From positions 3,410,001 to 3,474,000 of the forward strand of contig NZ_CP108046.1 in NCBI RefSeq assembly GCF_041435115.1: DNA of 64,000 nucleotides. The letters are read 5' to 3'. This document shows, one piece after another, positions 34,855 through 44,248 of this stretch. How positions within the stretch are numbered: position 1 is the stretch's first letter; each line of letters begins with the position of its first letter. The position numbers and the translations under genes were made by a program. This DNA comes from Streptomyces sp. NBC_00289 (GTDB lineage: Bacteria; Actinomycetota; Actinomycetes; Streptomycetales; Streptomycetaceae). The notes under the pieces were generated by a model. It did not search any database. It had not been told where the DNA came from and saw only the letters and a list, made by a program, of their open reading frames with translations.

Positions 34855-37808
34855 GCGCGATCACGGACTTCGACGCGCTGCGCCGGGCGATGGCGGAGAA
34901 CGCCGAGCAGCCGGAGGGCCCGGCCCGCAACGCGCGCGCGGAGCTGCTGCTCGCCGAGGCCGAGAAGCTGACCATCCCGCTCGCGGTGATCGAGGCGCTC
35001 GGACACCAGCTGAAGGTCTACAACTACAGCTCCGAGAAGGACCGGATGTTCGTCCCCTTCGCGCGTCTGCTGCGCATGTGGGACGAGCGGCCCGAGGACT
35101 TCGACGAGTACGAGGTCCACTCGCTGCACTGGGTGTTCAAGTGGATGTCGTCCGGGATGCTGGACCAGCCGCACGTGCCACTGGCCTCCGTCGAGAAGTG
35201 GCTCGGCGAGATGGAGCACCGCTACCGGCTCGCCGGGCACTCCGAACGGGCGGTGCGCAGCGCCGAGTTCAGCGTCGCCGCGCACGTCGGTGACATCGGG
35301 CGGGCGGAGCGGGCGTACGACGCCTGGCTGGCCGCCGACCGGGACACCATGGCCGACTGCCACGCGTGCGAGCTGCACGGGCAGGGCTGGTGGCAGGCGG
35401 AGCGCGGCCGGGACGCGGAGGCGCTGGAGCTGTGGCGGCCGGTCCTGGAGGGCGAGTACACCTGCGCCCACGAACCGCACACGGTCCTCGCCTCCTCCCT
35501 GACGCCCCTGCTGCGGCTGGGCCGGACGGACGAGGCGCGCGCCAACCATCTGCGGGGCTTCCGGCTGGTACGGGTCATGGAGAGCATGCGCGGCGCCTAC
35601 GCGGACCACGTCGAGTTCTGCGCGCTGACCGGCAACGAGGCGCGCGGACTCGAACTCCTCGCGGAGCGGCCGGCGTACTTCACCGACGACGGGCATCCGC
35701 GCAGCAAGCTGGAGTTCATGGCGGTGGTGGCCCTGCTCATGGAGCGGCTGGCCGCGCTGGGGCACGCCGACCGGGAGGTGCCCGGTCCGGCCGGCCGGGC
35801 GTGGACCGCGCGGGAACTCGCCGTCCACGCGCGCGTGGAGGCGCTGGCGCTGGCCGCGCGCTTCGACGAACGCAACGGCACGTCGTACGTCAGTGAGCGG
35901 GCCCGCGCGCGCATGGCGCAGCGGACGCTGGTGGAGCGGCTGCCGCTGGGGGTGCGGTCGGCGCGGGCGTCCGTCGCGCCGGCGGTGGCGGCACCGGCAC
36001 CCCTTCCCGCGACGGACGCGCCGGACGCGCCGGATCCGGCCGCGCTGATCGCCGAGGCGCGGCGGCTGTCCGACACGTTGCGGCCCCATGCCGTCGAGGC
36101 GTGGGCGGCGGCCGCCAGGGCGGCGGAGGGCCTGGACCTGGACGCCCGTGACCGGGCGGAGATCGCCGATCACGAGGCCATGGGCCGGGGCCCCGAGGGC
36201 ATCGAGCTGTTCGAGCGGGCGGCCGAGCTTTACGGGGAGGCGGGCGACCCCGGCGAGAGCCTGGCCGCACGCGCGCGTGCGGCGTACGTCCGCGCTCTGG
36301 CGGGCGAGGTGGACGAGGCACTGGCGGCGGTCGCCGAACCGTACGACAACGTCCTGGCGCTCTACGCCGTGGACGGCACGGGCGTCCGGCAGACGGCTGC
36401 CGTGCTGATGGGACGGGCGCGGATTCTGCTGCGTCGGGTGCACGAGGCCGGGGAAGCCGTCGGGCCGGCGGTCCTGGCCGATGCCGAGACGGCCGCGCGG
36501 GAGGTGCTGGCCCTGGTGGACGGCCACGTCGGGGACGACGTACGGCTCGCCTCGCGGGCCGCCGAGGCGCAGGCGATGCTGGCGGAACTGGCGGCGCGCA
36601 CCGGGGACGTGGAGCGGGCCGCGCAGTTGTTCGCACGGGCGGCGGACGCGTTCGTCGGCGCGGGGCTGCCGTGGTTCGCGGTGGAGTACGAGGCCCGGCT
36701 GGCGGGGCTCGCGCACCACCTCGGCGACATCGAGGAAGCGGAACGGGCCCTGCGCGCGGCCCTGGAGCACGGCGGCCCGCACCTGGAGGCGACCGGCCGG
36801 GCACAACTGAACCTGCAGCTGGCCGAGGTCATCGGCGGCCGGGGCCTGTCGGAGGAGGCCGCCGCACACGCCCTGGAGGCGGCGCACTGGGCCGACGAGG
36901 CCGGCGAGGGTCCCACCCTCGGCGCCTGGGCGCGGCAGCAGCTCGGCGGGTTCCTCCTGCGGCAGGGGCGGTGGGCCGAGGCCGCGGAGGTGCTGGAGTC
37001 GGCGCTGCCCGACCTGACCGCCGAGACACACGGCGACGGCGCGGTCGTCCAGACGCAGTGGTGGCTCGGCGACTGTCTGAGCGAGCTCGGCGAACACCGT
37101 GAGGCCGCCGAACGATGGCTGCGCGCCGCCGAGATCGCCCGGAACTGGCCCGAGCAGCACGATCACGCGACGCTGGCCCACCTCGCCGCCGAGTCCCTGG
37201 GACACGCGGGGCTGCCGGACGAGGCGGACCGGGCCTACGCGCGCGCGGGCGACCTGTGGCGTTCCCTCGGCAACGTCCACGGGCTGGTGCGGGCCCTGCG
37301 CGCCCGCGCGTGGCTCGCGCTCGGCACACAGGACGGACCGGAGGGAGCACGGGAGTTGATGGCGGCCGCGGTCGGGGAGTGCGAGGCGGCGCTGCCCGTG
37401 GCGGAGGACGAGGAGGCGCGGCAGCGGATCGTCGCCGAACTCGGCCACACCCAGCAGCAGTTCGGCGACCTGCTCACCCGCTCGGTCACGGAGGAGGCCG
37501 AAGACACCGGGGACACGGAGGACGACGCGATCCGCTCCGTGCTCGAGGAGGCCCTCGGCCGGATGGCGGAGGCGGTCGACGTCTTCGCCACCCTCGGCGA
37601 CGACGCCCGGCACGGCCGGACCGGCGCCGAGCTCGCGGCGGGCCGGCTGGCGGCCGACCTCGGCCGCCCCACCGAGGCGGCCGCACGCGCGCGTGCGGTA
37701 CTGACGGCGTACACGACCACCGCCGACGAGGACCAGGACGAGACGGCACAGGCCCGCCGCGCAGAGGCCCGGCAACTGCTCGACGCGGTGAAGGAGGAGG
37801 CGGACTAG
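34851..37808 (+). CDS. Large tetratricopeptide-repeat protein paired with the HSP90-like protein
   Basis: 985 aa, almost wholly alpha-helical with many degenerate TPR units, for example RAERAYDAWLAADRDTMA, EAAAHALEAAHWADEAGEG and HREAAERWLRAAEIARNW. An N-terminal region of about 350 residues (DFDALRRAMAENAEQ onward, with WVFKWMSSGM) is followed by an alanine/proline-rich linker near 385-400 and a C-terminal TPR array to about 940. No enzymatic, membrane or signal-peptide feature is seen, so it is cytoplasmic. The ATG overlaps the chaperone stop by four bases. It is probably a partner, regulator or scaffold for that chaperone; no closer family is recognised. Confidence 0.8.
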   Translation: MSAITDFDALRRAMAENAEQPEGPARNARAELLLAEAEKLTIPLAVIEALGHQLKVYNYSSEKDRMFVPFARLLRMWDERPEDFDEYEVHSLHWVFKWMSSGMLDQPHVPLASVEKWLGEMEHRYRLAGHSERAVRSAEFSVAAHVGDIGRAERAYDAWLAADRDTMADCHACELHGQGWWQAERGRDAEALELWRPVLEGEYTCAHEPHTVLASSLTPLLRLGRTDEARANHLRGFRLVRVMESMRGAYADHVEFCALTGNEARGLELLAERPAYFTDDGHPRSKLEFMAVVALLMERLAALGHADREVPGPAGRAWTARELAVHARVEALALAARFDERNGTSYVSERARARMAQRTLVERLPLGVRSARASVAPAVAAPAPLPATDAPDAPDPAALIAEARRLSDTLRPHAVEAWAAAARAAEGLDLDARDRAEIADHEAMGRGPEGIELFERAAELYGEAGDPGESLAARARAAYVRALAGEVDEALAAVAEPYDNVLALYAVDGTGVRQTAAVLMGRARILLRRVHEAGEAVGPAVLADAETAAREVLALVDGHVGDDVRLASRAAEAQAMLAELAARTGDVERAAQLFARAADAFVGAGLPWFAVEYEARLAGLAHHLGDIEEAERALRAALEHGGPHLEATGRAQLNLQLAEVIGGRGLSEEAAAHALEAAHWADEAGEGPTLGAWARQQLGGFLLRQGRWAEAAEVLESALPDLTAETHGDGAVVQTQWWLGDCLSELGEHREAAERWLRAAEIARNWPEQHDHATLAHLAAESLGHAGLPDEADRAYARAGDLWRSLGNVHGLVRALRARAWLALGTQDGPEGARELMAAAVGECEAALPVAEDEEARQRIVAELGHTQQQFGDLLTRSVTEEAEDTGDTEDDAIRSVLEEALGRMAEAVDVFATLGDDARHGRTGAELAAGRLAADLGRPTEAAARARAVLTAYTTTADEDQDETAQARRAEARQLLDAVKEEAD

Positions 37809-37823
37809 ACGGGGCCCACCCCA

Positions 37824-37842
37824 CTCCCGTCGCATACGGGAG
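37824..37842. terminator. Hairpin between the TPR gene and DAK gene
   Basis: CTCCCGT and ACGGGAG pair around CGCAT, 16 bp past the TPR stop, between convergent genes. Confidence 0.55.
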
Positions 37843-37925
37843 CACAGCGCCCCCGATCCGTCCGCCGCGGGATCTTCCCCGTCACACGGGTCCCCCCGCA
37901 CCGGGCCCCGACTCCGTCGGCGCCG

Positions 37926-39629
37926 CTACTCCACGCCGATGAGCAGCACCGCTCCCTGTCGGCCGCCCCGGTACACCACCGTGTCGACGGCGAGGTACGC
38001 CTCCCGGACGCGGGTCTCCAGGTGGGCGGCGACGGGTTCGGGGGCCTCGTCGCCGAGGACGAGGGTGACCAGTTCGCCGCCCGCCGAGAGCATCCGGTCG
38101 AGGACGATCTCCGCCGTGACGGTGACGTCCGACCCGATCACGGCCACGTCGCCGTCGATGAGTCCGAGCACGTCCCCGGCCTGGCAGATGCCGGCCATGG
38201 TCCAGGACTGGCGTTCCGCGACGGCGACCTCGGCGTAGCGGGTGGCGCCCGCGGCCGAGGTCATCGCCACCACGTCCTCGTCGAAGCGGCGCCCCGGCTC
38301 GTGCACGGCGAGCGCCGCGATGCCCTGGACCGCGGAACGGGTCGGGATCAGTGCCACGCGGATGCCGTCCGCGCGGGCCTGCTCGGCCGCCGCCGCAGCG
38401 GTGTGACGCAGCTCCGCGTCGTTGGGCAGCAGCACGACCTCGCGCGCGTGGGCCCGCCGTACGGCCTCGACCAGCTCACCGCTCGCGGGCGGCTCCCCCG
38501 GCCGGGCGAGCACCGTGGTCGCGCCCGCCTCGGCGTACAGCCCGGCCAGCCCCTCGCCGGGCACGACGGCCACCACGGCCCGCTGGGCCCGCTCCCGGGG
38601 CGGCCGCTCGGCACCGGTGGTGTGCACGTCGCCGGCCCCGAAGTGCGTGATCCGGATCCGGTACGGCCGCCCGGCCTCGACGCCCGCCTCCACGGCGGCG
38701 CCCGCGTCGTCCACATGGACGTGCACGTTCCACAGCCCGTCGCCGCCGACGACGACGAGGGAGTCCCCGAGGGCGTCCAGCCGGGCCCGCAGCCGTGTGA
38801 CCGCGGAGTCGCCGGCCTCCAGGAGGTAGATGACCTCGAAGGCGGGGCCGGCCTTCGTCGGGGCGCCCGCGGTCACGCCCGGGCTCCGTATGTCGGCGCA
38901 GTCGCCGGCCTCGTCCGAAACCGCGTCCTCGCGCGCGTGCCCCCGCGCGACGGCCCTGGGCGCCTCCCCGGTCAGCGTCTCCACCAGCGCCGCCAGGACC
39001 GCCACCAGTCCCCGGCCCCCGGCGTCGACCACGCCGGCCCGCCGCAGCACCGCGAGCTGGCCCGGGGTGGCGGCGAGGGCCGCACGAGCCCCCTCGTAGG
39101 CCGCGCGGGAGACCGTGCCGCAGTCCCCCTCGGCCCCGTCGGCCGCGTCGGCGGCGGCGGAGGCCACCGTGAGGACCGTGCCCTCGACGGGGTGGGCCAC
39201 GGCCTGGCGGGCGGAGTCGGCCGCGTGCCGCAGGGCGAGCCGCAGGCCCTGCCCGTCGGTGTGCGGCGCCTCACCGTCGGCGCCGAGCACCTGTGCCATG
39301 CCGCGCAGCAGCTGCGCGAGGATCGTCCCGGAGTTGCCGCGTGCCCCGATGAGCGCCCCGTGGGCCATGGCCCGGACGGCGTCGGACAGCGACGGTTCCC
39401 CGCCCGCCGCGCTCCCGGAGCCCATCTCGTGCCCCGCGAACACCGCCTCGACGGCGGTGACGGCGGACTCGACGGTCAGATACAGGTTGGTGCCGGTGTC
39501 CCCGTCCGCCACGGGGTAGACGTTGATCGCGTCGATCTCCTCGCGGGCCCGCCCGAGCGCCTCGAGCGCGAGACCGCACCAGGTGCGCACCGCGAGAGCA
39601 TCGAAGAATGTCTGCGGCACCTGCGCCAC
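37926..39629 (-). CDS. DAK-domain protein (FakA/YloV-like)
   Basis: 567 aa. The N-terminal DAK2 domain has NVYPVADGDTGTNLYLTVES (about 34-53) and GALIGARGNSGTILAQLLRG (about 90-109), the Mg-nucleotide and phosphoryl-transfer motifs of dihydroxyacetone-kinase-type proteins. The C-terminal half (GDSLVVVGGDGLWNVHVHVD onward) matches the domain of FakA, which in Firmicutes phosphorylates fatty acids bound to FakB. No fakB is in this window, so the substrate is inferred. The GTG at 39629 has GGAGG five bases upstream; GTG at 39620 is an alternative. It diverges from rpmB, as in the rpmB-yloU-yloV-recG order of Bacillus, here without yloU. Confidence 0.88.
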   Translation of the reverse strand: MAQVPQTFFDALAVRTWCGLALEALGRAREEIDAINVYPVADGDTGTNLYLTVESAVTAVEAVFAGHEMGSGSAAGGEPSLSDAVRAMAHGALIGARGNSGTILAQLLRGMAQVLGADGEAPHTDGQGLRLALRHAADSARQAVAHPVEGTVLTVASAAADAADGAEGDCGTVSRAAYEGARAALAATPGQLAVLRRAGVVDAGGRGLVAVLAALVETLTGEAPRAVARGHAREDAVSDEAGDCADIRSPGVTAGAPTKAGPAFEVIYLLEAGDSAVTRLRARLDALGDSLVVVGGDGLWNVHVHVDDAGAAVEAGVEAGRPYRIRITHFGAGDVHTTGAERPPRERAQRAVVAVVPGEGLAGLYAEAGATTVLARPGEPPASGELVEAVRRAHAREVVLLPNDAELRHTAAAAAEQARADGIRVALIPTRSAVQGIAALAVHEPGRRFDEDVVAMTSAAGATRYAEVAVAERQSWTMAGICQAGDVLGLIDGDVAVIGSDVTVTAEIVLDRMLSAGGELVTLVLGDEAPEPVAAHLETRVREAYLAVDTVVYRGGRQGAVLLIGVE

Positions 39630-39876
39630 CTGCGCCTCCTTGAGCTGCTGGACGTGGGAGGCAGCGTAGACCCCGGGTCGGTGCCCACCGGAAGAGGGCG
39701 TGGAGCCGCCCGCTGAGCAGCCATGGTAGTTTCGTTGTACTGGCGCAGTCGTTGTATGCTGCTCCGGTTGCCCGATGCAGATCGGGCTCTCCCCCGGCAC
39801 CGCCACTCAGATCCTCGATCCGATTTCGGCATGCCGGAATCAACCGTAAGTGCATCTGAAGTCTTTGGAGTGACCG

Positions 39877-40062
39877 GTGGCTGCCAACTGCGACGTCTGC
39901 GGCAAGGGGCCGGGCTTCGGCAACAACATCTCGCACTCGCACCGCCGTACGTCCCGTCGCTGGAACCCGAACATCCAGCGTGTGCGTACCGTGGTGGGCG
40001 GGACGCCGAAGCGCGTGAACGCTTGCACCTCGTGCATCAAGGCCGGCAAGGTCTCGCGCTGA
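39877..40062 (+). CDS. rpmB: 50S ribosomal protein L28, zinc-binding form
   Basis: 61 aa. [17 protein letters not shown] and [12 protein letters not shown] give two CxxC pairs, the C+ form. Streptomyces usually also has a cysteine-free paralogue under zinc control elsewhere. The GTG start at 39877 is the family start. It is monocistronic and ends in two hairpins, the second with a T-run. Confidence 0.98.
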   Translation: MAANCDVCGKGPGFGNNISHSHRRTSRRWNPNIQRVRTVVGGTPKRVNACTSCIKAGKVSR

Positions 40063-40141
40063 CGCATATCCCCCCGCTCTCGACCCGGGTCGAGTTGGGG
40101 GGACCTCCATCACGCGCGGCCACTGCTGGTTCGCCGCACAG

Positions 40142-40172
40142 AGCCGGTCCACCTTGTGTGGACCGGCTTTTT
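40142..40172 (+). terminator. Intrinsic terminator of rpmB
   Basis: AGCCGGTCCAC (40142-40152) and GTGGACCGGCT (40158-40168) pair perfectly around CTTGT and are followed by TTTT, the clearest rho-independent terminator in this window. A second C/G-rich hairpin lies upstream at about 40073-40104. Confidence 0.92.
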
Positions 40173-40231
40173 GCCATGCCCGCACCGGGTGAGCCGCCGG
40201 AGGACGGCGCCGTAGCACGCGGTCCCGGACC

Positions 40232-41047
40232 TCAGACCGCGGGAGTTCCCCTGTCGAGGGCCCACCCGTGATCCACCGGCCCGATCCCGCCGCCGAGTGC
40301 GAACCCGGCCGCGATCGCCCCGGTGACGTACTCCTTGGCGGCTGTGACCGCCTCCGGCACGCTCTGGCCCCTGGCGAGCTGCGACGCGATCGCCGAGGCC
40401 AGGGTGCAGCCGGTGCCGTGGGTGTGCCGGTTGTCGTACCTCGGCGCCCGCAGCCAGTGCTCCGCCGAGCCGTCGGTGAGGAGGTCGACGGCCTCCCCGG
40501 TCAGGTGGCCGCCCTTGATCAACACCCAGCGCGGCCCGTACGCCAGCACGGCCGCCGCCGCCCGCCGCAGGTCGCTCTCCGACGCGACGCGCACACCGGT
40601 GAGTTGCGCCACCTCGTCGAGGTTCGGCGTCGCGACGGTGGCCACGGGCAGCAGCTTCGTCCGTACGGAGTCCAGCGCGGAGGCCGCCAGCAGCGGGTCA
40701 CCGTGTTTCGAGACGCCCACCGGGTCGACGACCGCCGGCGCGTCCGTGGCCCCGATCAACTCGGCCACCGTTTCGACGAGTTCGGCCGAGGCGAGCATCC
40801 CGGTCTTGACCGCCTGGACGCCGATGTCGTCCACGACACTGCGGTACTGGGCCCGCACCGCCGCCACCGGTAGCTCCCAGGCTCCCTGCACGCCCAGGGA
40901 GTTCTGTGCCGTGACGGCCGTGATCACGCTCATGCCGTGCACCCCGAGCGCGAGCATGGTCTTCAGGTCGGCCTGGACGCCCGCGCCGCCGCCGGAGTCG
41001 GAGCCCGCGACCGTCAGCACCCTCGGCGGTGCACCGGAGACGCTCAT
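40232..41047 (-). CDS. thiD: Hydroxymethylpyrimidine/phosphomethylpyrimidine kinase
   Basis: 271 aa. It phosphorylates HMP and HMP-P for thiamine synthesis. The N-terminus [22 protein letters not shown] (seen as [17 protein letters not shown]) and the ribokinase-fold C-terminal motif [20 protein letters not shown] (about 221-240) with the anion-hole GTGC are clear. The ATG at 41047 overlaps the thiL stop (ATGA), giving a thiL-thiD operon in which both kinases of the pathway are coupled. It converges on rpmB across its terminators. Confidence 0.96.
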   Translation of the reverse strand: MSVSGAPPRVLTVAGSDSGGGAGVQADLKTMLALGVHGMSVITAVTAQNSLGVQGAWELPVAAVRAQYRSVVDDIGVQAVKTGMLASAELVETVAELIGATDAPAVVDPVGVSKHGDPLLAASALDSVRTKLLPVATVATPNLDEVAQLTGVRVASESDLRRAAAAVLAYGPRWVLIKGGHLTGEAVDLLTDGSAEHWLRAPRYDNRHTHGTGCTLASAIASQLARGQSVPEAVTAAKEYVTGAIAAGFALGGGIGPVDHGWALDRGTPAV

Positions 41048-42009
41048 GACTCGATGTCCCCGAAGTGGTCCCAGCCGCCCTTCTTCGTCCACGGCGCGCC
41101 GTCGACGGTGACCTGGGGCAGCGCCGAGGGGTTGAGCACCTCGCCGATGACCTTCCAGCGGGCCGGCAGCTTCACGTCCGGCGGGAAGGTCGCGACGATC
41201 GCGTGGTCCTCTCCCCCGGTCAGCACCCACTGCATGGGGTCGACGCCGACGGCCTGCCCGATGTCGTTCATCTGGGACGGGATGTCGATCGCGCCGGAGC
41301 GGATGTCGATCCGGACCTTGCTGGCCTCGGCGATGTGCCCGAGGTCGGCGATGAGACCGTCGCTCACGTCGCACATCGAGGTCGCGCCGAGCCCGGCGGC
41401 GGCCGGCCCCGCGTGGTACGGCGGCTCGGGGCGCCGGTGCGCCTCGACGAAGGCGCGCGGCGAGCGGAAGCCGCGGGAGAGCACCGCGAACCCGGCCGCG
41501 GACCAGCCCAGCCAGCCGGTCACCGCGACGAGGTCGCCGGGCCGGGCGCCCCCACGGGTCACGGGTTCGTGGTTGCGCAGGTCACCGAGCGCGGTGATCG
41601 ACACCATGATCGTGTCGCCGCGCACGACGTCGCCGCCGACCACGGAGGCGCCGGCGACCTGGCACTCGTCGCGCAGGCCGTCCATCATCTCGGTCGGCCA
41701 GGTCACGGGGAGTTCGGCGGGCACGACCAGGCCGAGCAGCAGGGCGGTCGGTACGGCGCCCATGGCGGCGATGTCCGCGAGGTTCTGCGCGGCCGCCTTG
41801 CGTCCCACGTCGTAGGCCGTGGACCAGTCGCGGCGGAAGTGCCGGCCCTCCAGCAGGATGTCGGTGCTGGCCACGACCCTGCGGTCGGGCGCGGCGACGA
41901 CCGCGGCGTCGTCGCCGGGACCGACCCGGACCGCCGGGGTGGTGGTGAGGCGGGAGGTGAGCTCCCTGATGAGCCCGAACTCGCCGAGCTCACCAACAGT
42001 GCCCTTCAT
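41044..42009 (-). CDS. thiL: Thiamine-monophosphate kinase
   Basis: 321 aa. It converts thiamine phosphate to the active diphosphate. Family motifs are [10 protein letters not shown] (about 29-38), [15 protein letters not shown] (about 47-61), [13 protein letters not shown] (about 70-82), GGDVVRGDT and [19 protein letters not shown] (near 215). The ATG at 42009 begins [14 protein letters not shown], the family start. It is first in the thiL-thiD operon and diverges from the RAM-domain gene across 206 bp. Confidence 0.96.
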   Translation of the reverse strand: MKGTVGELGEFGLIRELTSRLTTTPAVRVGPGDDAAVVAAPDRRVVASTDILLEGRHFRRDWSTAYDVGRKAAAQNLADIAAMGAVPTALLLGLVVPAELPVTWPTEMMDGLRDECQVAGASVVGGDVVRGDTIMVSITALGDLRNHEPVTRGGARPGDLVAVTGWLGWSAAGFAVLSRGFRSPRAFVEAHRRPEPPYHAGPAAAGLGATSMCDVSDGLIADLGHIAEASKVRIDIRSGAIDIPSQMNDIGQAVGVDPMQWVLTGGEDHAIVATFPPDVKLPARWKVIGEVLNPSALPQVTVDGAPWTKKGGWDHFGDIES

Positions 42010-42215
42010 CGCTCTGACGCCCCTTCTGTCCCTGTCCGTGCCCGCTCGCGCTGCATCTCTGTCCTCGCTACGGTCGAGGTGACCGTCAACTTCCGTCGCG
42101 TCCGCACCCCGGCGCGGGGGCCGTGGACGCCGCGGGTCTCCCCGCGGCGAGCGGCGACGCGATACCGTGGCGTTCCTTTTCCCCACATGATCCTCGTGGC
42201 CGCCCTGGAGGTTCC

Positions 42216-42449
42216 GTGGTACAGGCGTACATCCTGATCCAGACGGAGGTCGGCAAGGCGTCGACCGTCGCCGAAACGATCAGCAAGATCCCTGGAGTCA
42301 TCCAGGCCGAGGACGTGACAGGGCCGTACGACGTGATCGTGCGCGCCCAGGCCGACACCGTCGACGATCTCGGCCGCTTGGTGGTCGCGAAAGTCCAGCA
42401 AGTGGACGGCATCACGCGCACCCTGACCTGCCCGGTGGTGCATCTGTAG
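42216..42449 (+). CDS. Stand-alone Lrp/AsnC effector (RAM) domain protein
   Basis: 77 aa: MVQAYILIQTEVGKASTVAE to TRTLTCPVVHL. It is a single ACT-like RAM domain of the Lrp/AsnC family without the helix-turn-helix. Key features are the strand VQAYILIQTEVGK, the ligand-pocket segment TGPYDVIVRAQAD and the last strand TLTCPVV. Such proteins form oligomers and may bind amino acids or modulate full-length Lrp proteins. The GTG at 42216 has CTGGAGG upstream. It is followed 20 bp later by a DUF3515 lipoprotein gene and may be co-transcribed with it. Confidence 0.9.
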   Translation: MVQAYILIQTEVGKASTVAETISKIPGVIQAEDVTGPYDVIVRAQADTVDDLGRLVVAKVQQVDGITRTLTCPVVHL

Positions 42450-42469
42450 CCCCCGTCTACCCTTGGCCG

Positions 42470-42970
42470 GTGCACTTCTCTCGCCACCGGCCGATCGGTC
42501 TGCCCGCGCTCGTCCTGTTGATCGCCGCTGTCGGCTGCTCCTCAGCAGACGACAGCGGCTCCGCGGCGGTTCCCAGCCCGGACGCGAAGGTCGCGAAGCT
42601 GTGCGAGAACCTGGACGAGGTGCTGCCGGCCACGGTGGACGGTGAGAGCCGCGAGGATCCCGAGCCCGCCTCCACGCTGACCGCGGGCTGGGGAAGTGCG
42701 GCGATCATACTGCGCTGCGGTGTCGTACAGCCGCCGAAGATGATCGATCCCAAGGTGGCGACGGGCAGCGACCCGGACGCGATGGGCGGCGGAGTGAACG
42801 GCGTCGACTGGCTGATGGAGAAGCAGGGCGACGGTTCGTACCGGTTCACCACGGCCAACCGCAGCGCGTATGTCGAGGTCACGGTGCCCAAGGGGCGGGA
42901 CAGCTCGGGTGTGCTCGTCGACCTGGCCCCGGCCGTGAAGAAGGCGATCCCCGGAGGGATCGCCGACTGA
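42470..42970 (+). CDS. DUF3515 family lipoprotein
   Basis: 166 aa. The N-terminus has a signal peptide with basic start HFSRHRP, hydrophobic core LPALVLLIAAVG and a lipobox cysteine at 23 (AAVGCSS). The body matches the actinobacterial DUF3515 family (CENLDEVLPATVDG, WGSAAIILRCGV, GVDWLMEKQ). It is expected to be tethered outside the membrane. The function is unknown. It converges on the D-Ala-D-Ala ligase gene, a neighbourhood kept in Streptomyces. Confidence 0.88.
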   Translation: MHFSRHRPIGLPALVLLIAAVGCSSADDSGSAAVPSPDAKVAKLCENLDEVLPATVDGESREDPEPASTLTAGWGSAAIILRCGVVQPPKMIDPKVATGSDPDAMGGGVNGVDWLMEKQGDGSYRFTTANRSAYVEVTVPKGRDSSGVLVDLAPAVKKAIPGGIAD

Positions 42971-43021
42971 GGTGCGGGCCCGAGGTGGACGGCCGCGCCG
43001 TACGTCCGAGGTGTACGTCGT

Positions 43022-44179
43022 TCAGCGCAGGCCCGTCGAGCGGCGCAGCGCCGCCTGTACCAGCCTGTCCACGAGTTCCGCGTAACCGATGCCGCTCGCC
43101 TGCCACATCTGCGGGTACATCGAGATGGGCGTGAAGCCGGGCATCGTGTTGATCTCGTTGATCACGAACTCCCCGTCCTCGGTGAGGAAGAAGTCCGCGC
43201 GGACGAGCCCCTCGCACGAGGCCGCCTCGAAGGCGTCGACCGCGAGCCGCTGCACCTCGGCCGTCTCCTCCGGCGAGAGCGGGGCCGGCACCAGGCCCGG
43301 CGTCGAGTCGATGTACTTCGCCTCGAAGTCGTAGTAGGCGTGCGCGTCCGGCGGCGGGATCTCGGCCGGCGCGGAGGCGCGCGGGCCGTCCTCGAACTCC
43401 AGCACCCCGCACTCGATCTCGCGGCCGCGCAGCGCGGCCTCCACGAGGATCTTCGGGTCGTGCCGCTGCGCCTCGGCGATCGCCTCGTCGAGGCCGGAGA
43501 GGTCGTCGACCTTGGTGATGCCGATCGACGAGCCCGCGCGCGCGGGCTTCACGAACAGCGGCCAGCCGTGCTCGCCCGCGAAGTCGATGATCTTCTTGCG
43601 GGCGGCGGACTCGTCACCGGACCACTCGCGCGGCCGGATCACCACGTACGGGCCGACCTTGAGCCCGAAGGAGGTGAACACCCGCTTCATGTACTCCTTG
43701 TCCTGGCCGACGGCCGAGGCGAGCACGCCCGAGCCCACGTACGGGACGCCGGAGAGCTCCAGGAGGCCCTGCAGGGTGCCGTCCTCGCCGTAGGGGCCGT
43801 GCAGGACGGGGAAGACGACGTCGACCTCACCGAGTGCCTTGGGCACCGATCCGGGCTCGTTGTAGACGACTTCGCGGTTCGCGGGGTCGACGGGGAGCAC
43901 CACGCCGCCCTCGCCCGACTCGGCGAGCTCCTCGACCTCGGGGGTACGGCGGTCGGTGATCGCCATGCGCTCCGGAGCGTCGGCGGTGAGCACCCAGCGG
44001 CCCTCCCGGGTGATGCCGATCGGCAGGACCTCGTACTTGGTCCGGTCGATGGCCTTCAGGACGGCGCCGGCGGTGACCATGGAGATCCCGTGTTCGGAGC
44101 TGCGTCCGCCGAACACGATGGCCACGCGCGGCTTGCGAGGCGACTGCTCAGGGTTCTGGGAGAGGTTCTCGGTGCTCAT
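43022..44179 (-). CDS. ddlA: D-alanine--D-alanine ligase
   Basis: 385 aa. It makes the D-Ala-D-Ala dipeptide for peptidoglycan. ATP-grasp features are VVFPVLHGPYGEDGTLQGLLE (seen as LHGPYGEDGTLQGLLE near 129), FVKPARAGSSIGITKV near 212, YDFEAKYIDSTPGL near 285 and VINEINTMPGFTP near 340. The N-terminal glycine-rich FGGRSSEHGIS is near 25. The KY pattern around YDFEAKYIDS is that of a D-Ala-D-Ala enzyme rather than a D-lactate-adding VanA type. The ATG at 44179 is chosen by family start. It follows gpsA by 68 bp in a plsC-gpsA-ddlA run. Confidence 0.97.
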   Translation of the reverse strand: MSTENLSQNPEQSPRKPRVAIVFGGRSSEHGISMVTAGAVLKAIDRTKYEVLPIGITREGRWVLTADAPERMAITDRRTPEVEELAESGEGGVVLPVDPANREVVYNEPGSVPKALGEVDVVFPVLHGPYGEDGTLQGLLELSGVPYVGSGVLASAVGQDKEYMKRVFTSFGLKVGPYVVIRPREWSGDESAARKKIIDFAGEHGWPLFVKPARAGSSIGITKVDDLSGLDEAIAEAQRHDPKILVEAALRGREIECGVLEFEDGPRASAPAEIPPPDAHAYYDFEAKYIDSTPGLVPAPLSPEETAEVQRLAVDAFEAASCEGLVRADFFLTEDGEFVINEINTMPGFTPISMYPQMWQASGIGYAELVDRLVQAALRRSTGLR

Positions 44180-44248
44180 ATCGGCATGAGAGTACCCGGT
44201 GGTAGTGCGCTGATACAGCGTCCGCCCGGTGGCGTCGGCGGGCGTCGC

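Noticed and set aside
42123..42215. Longer N-terminus for the RAM-domain protein
   Set aside because: The added residues are arginine/proline-rich and unconserved; the GTG at 42216 follows GGAGG and gives the family start.
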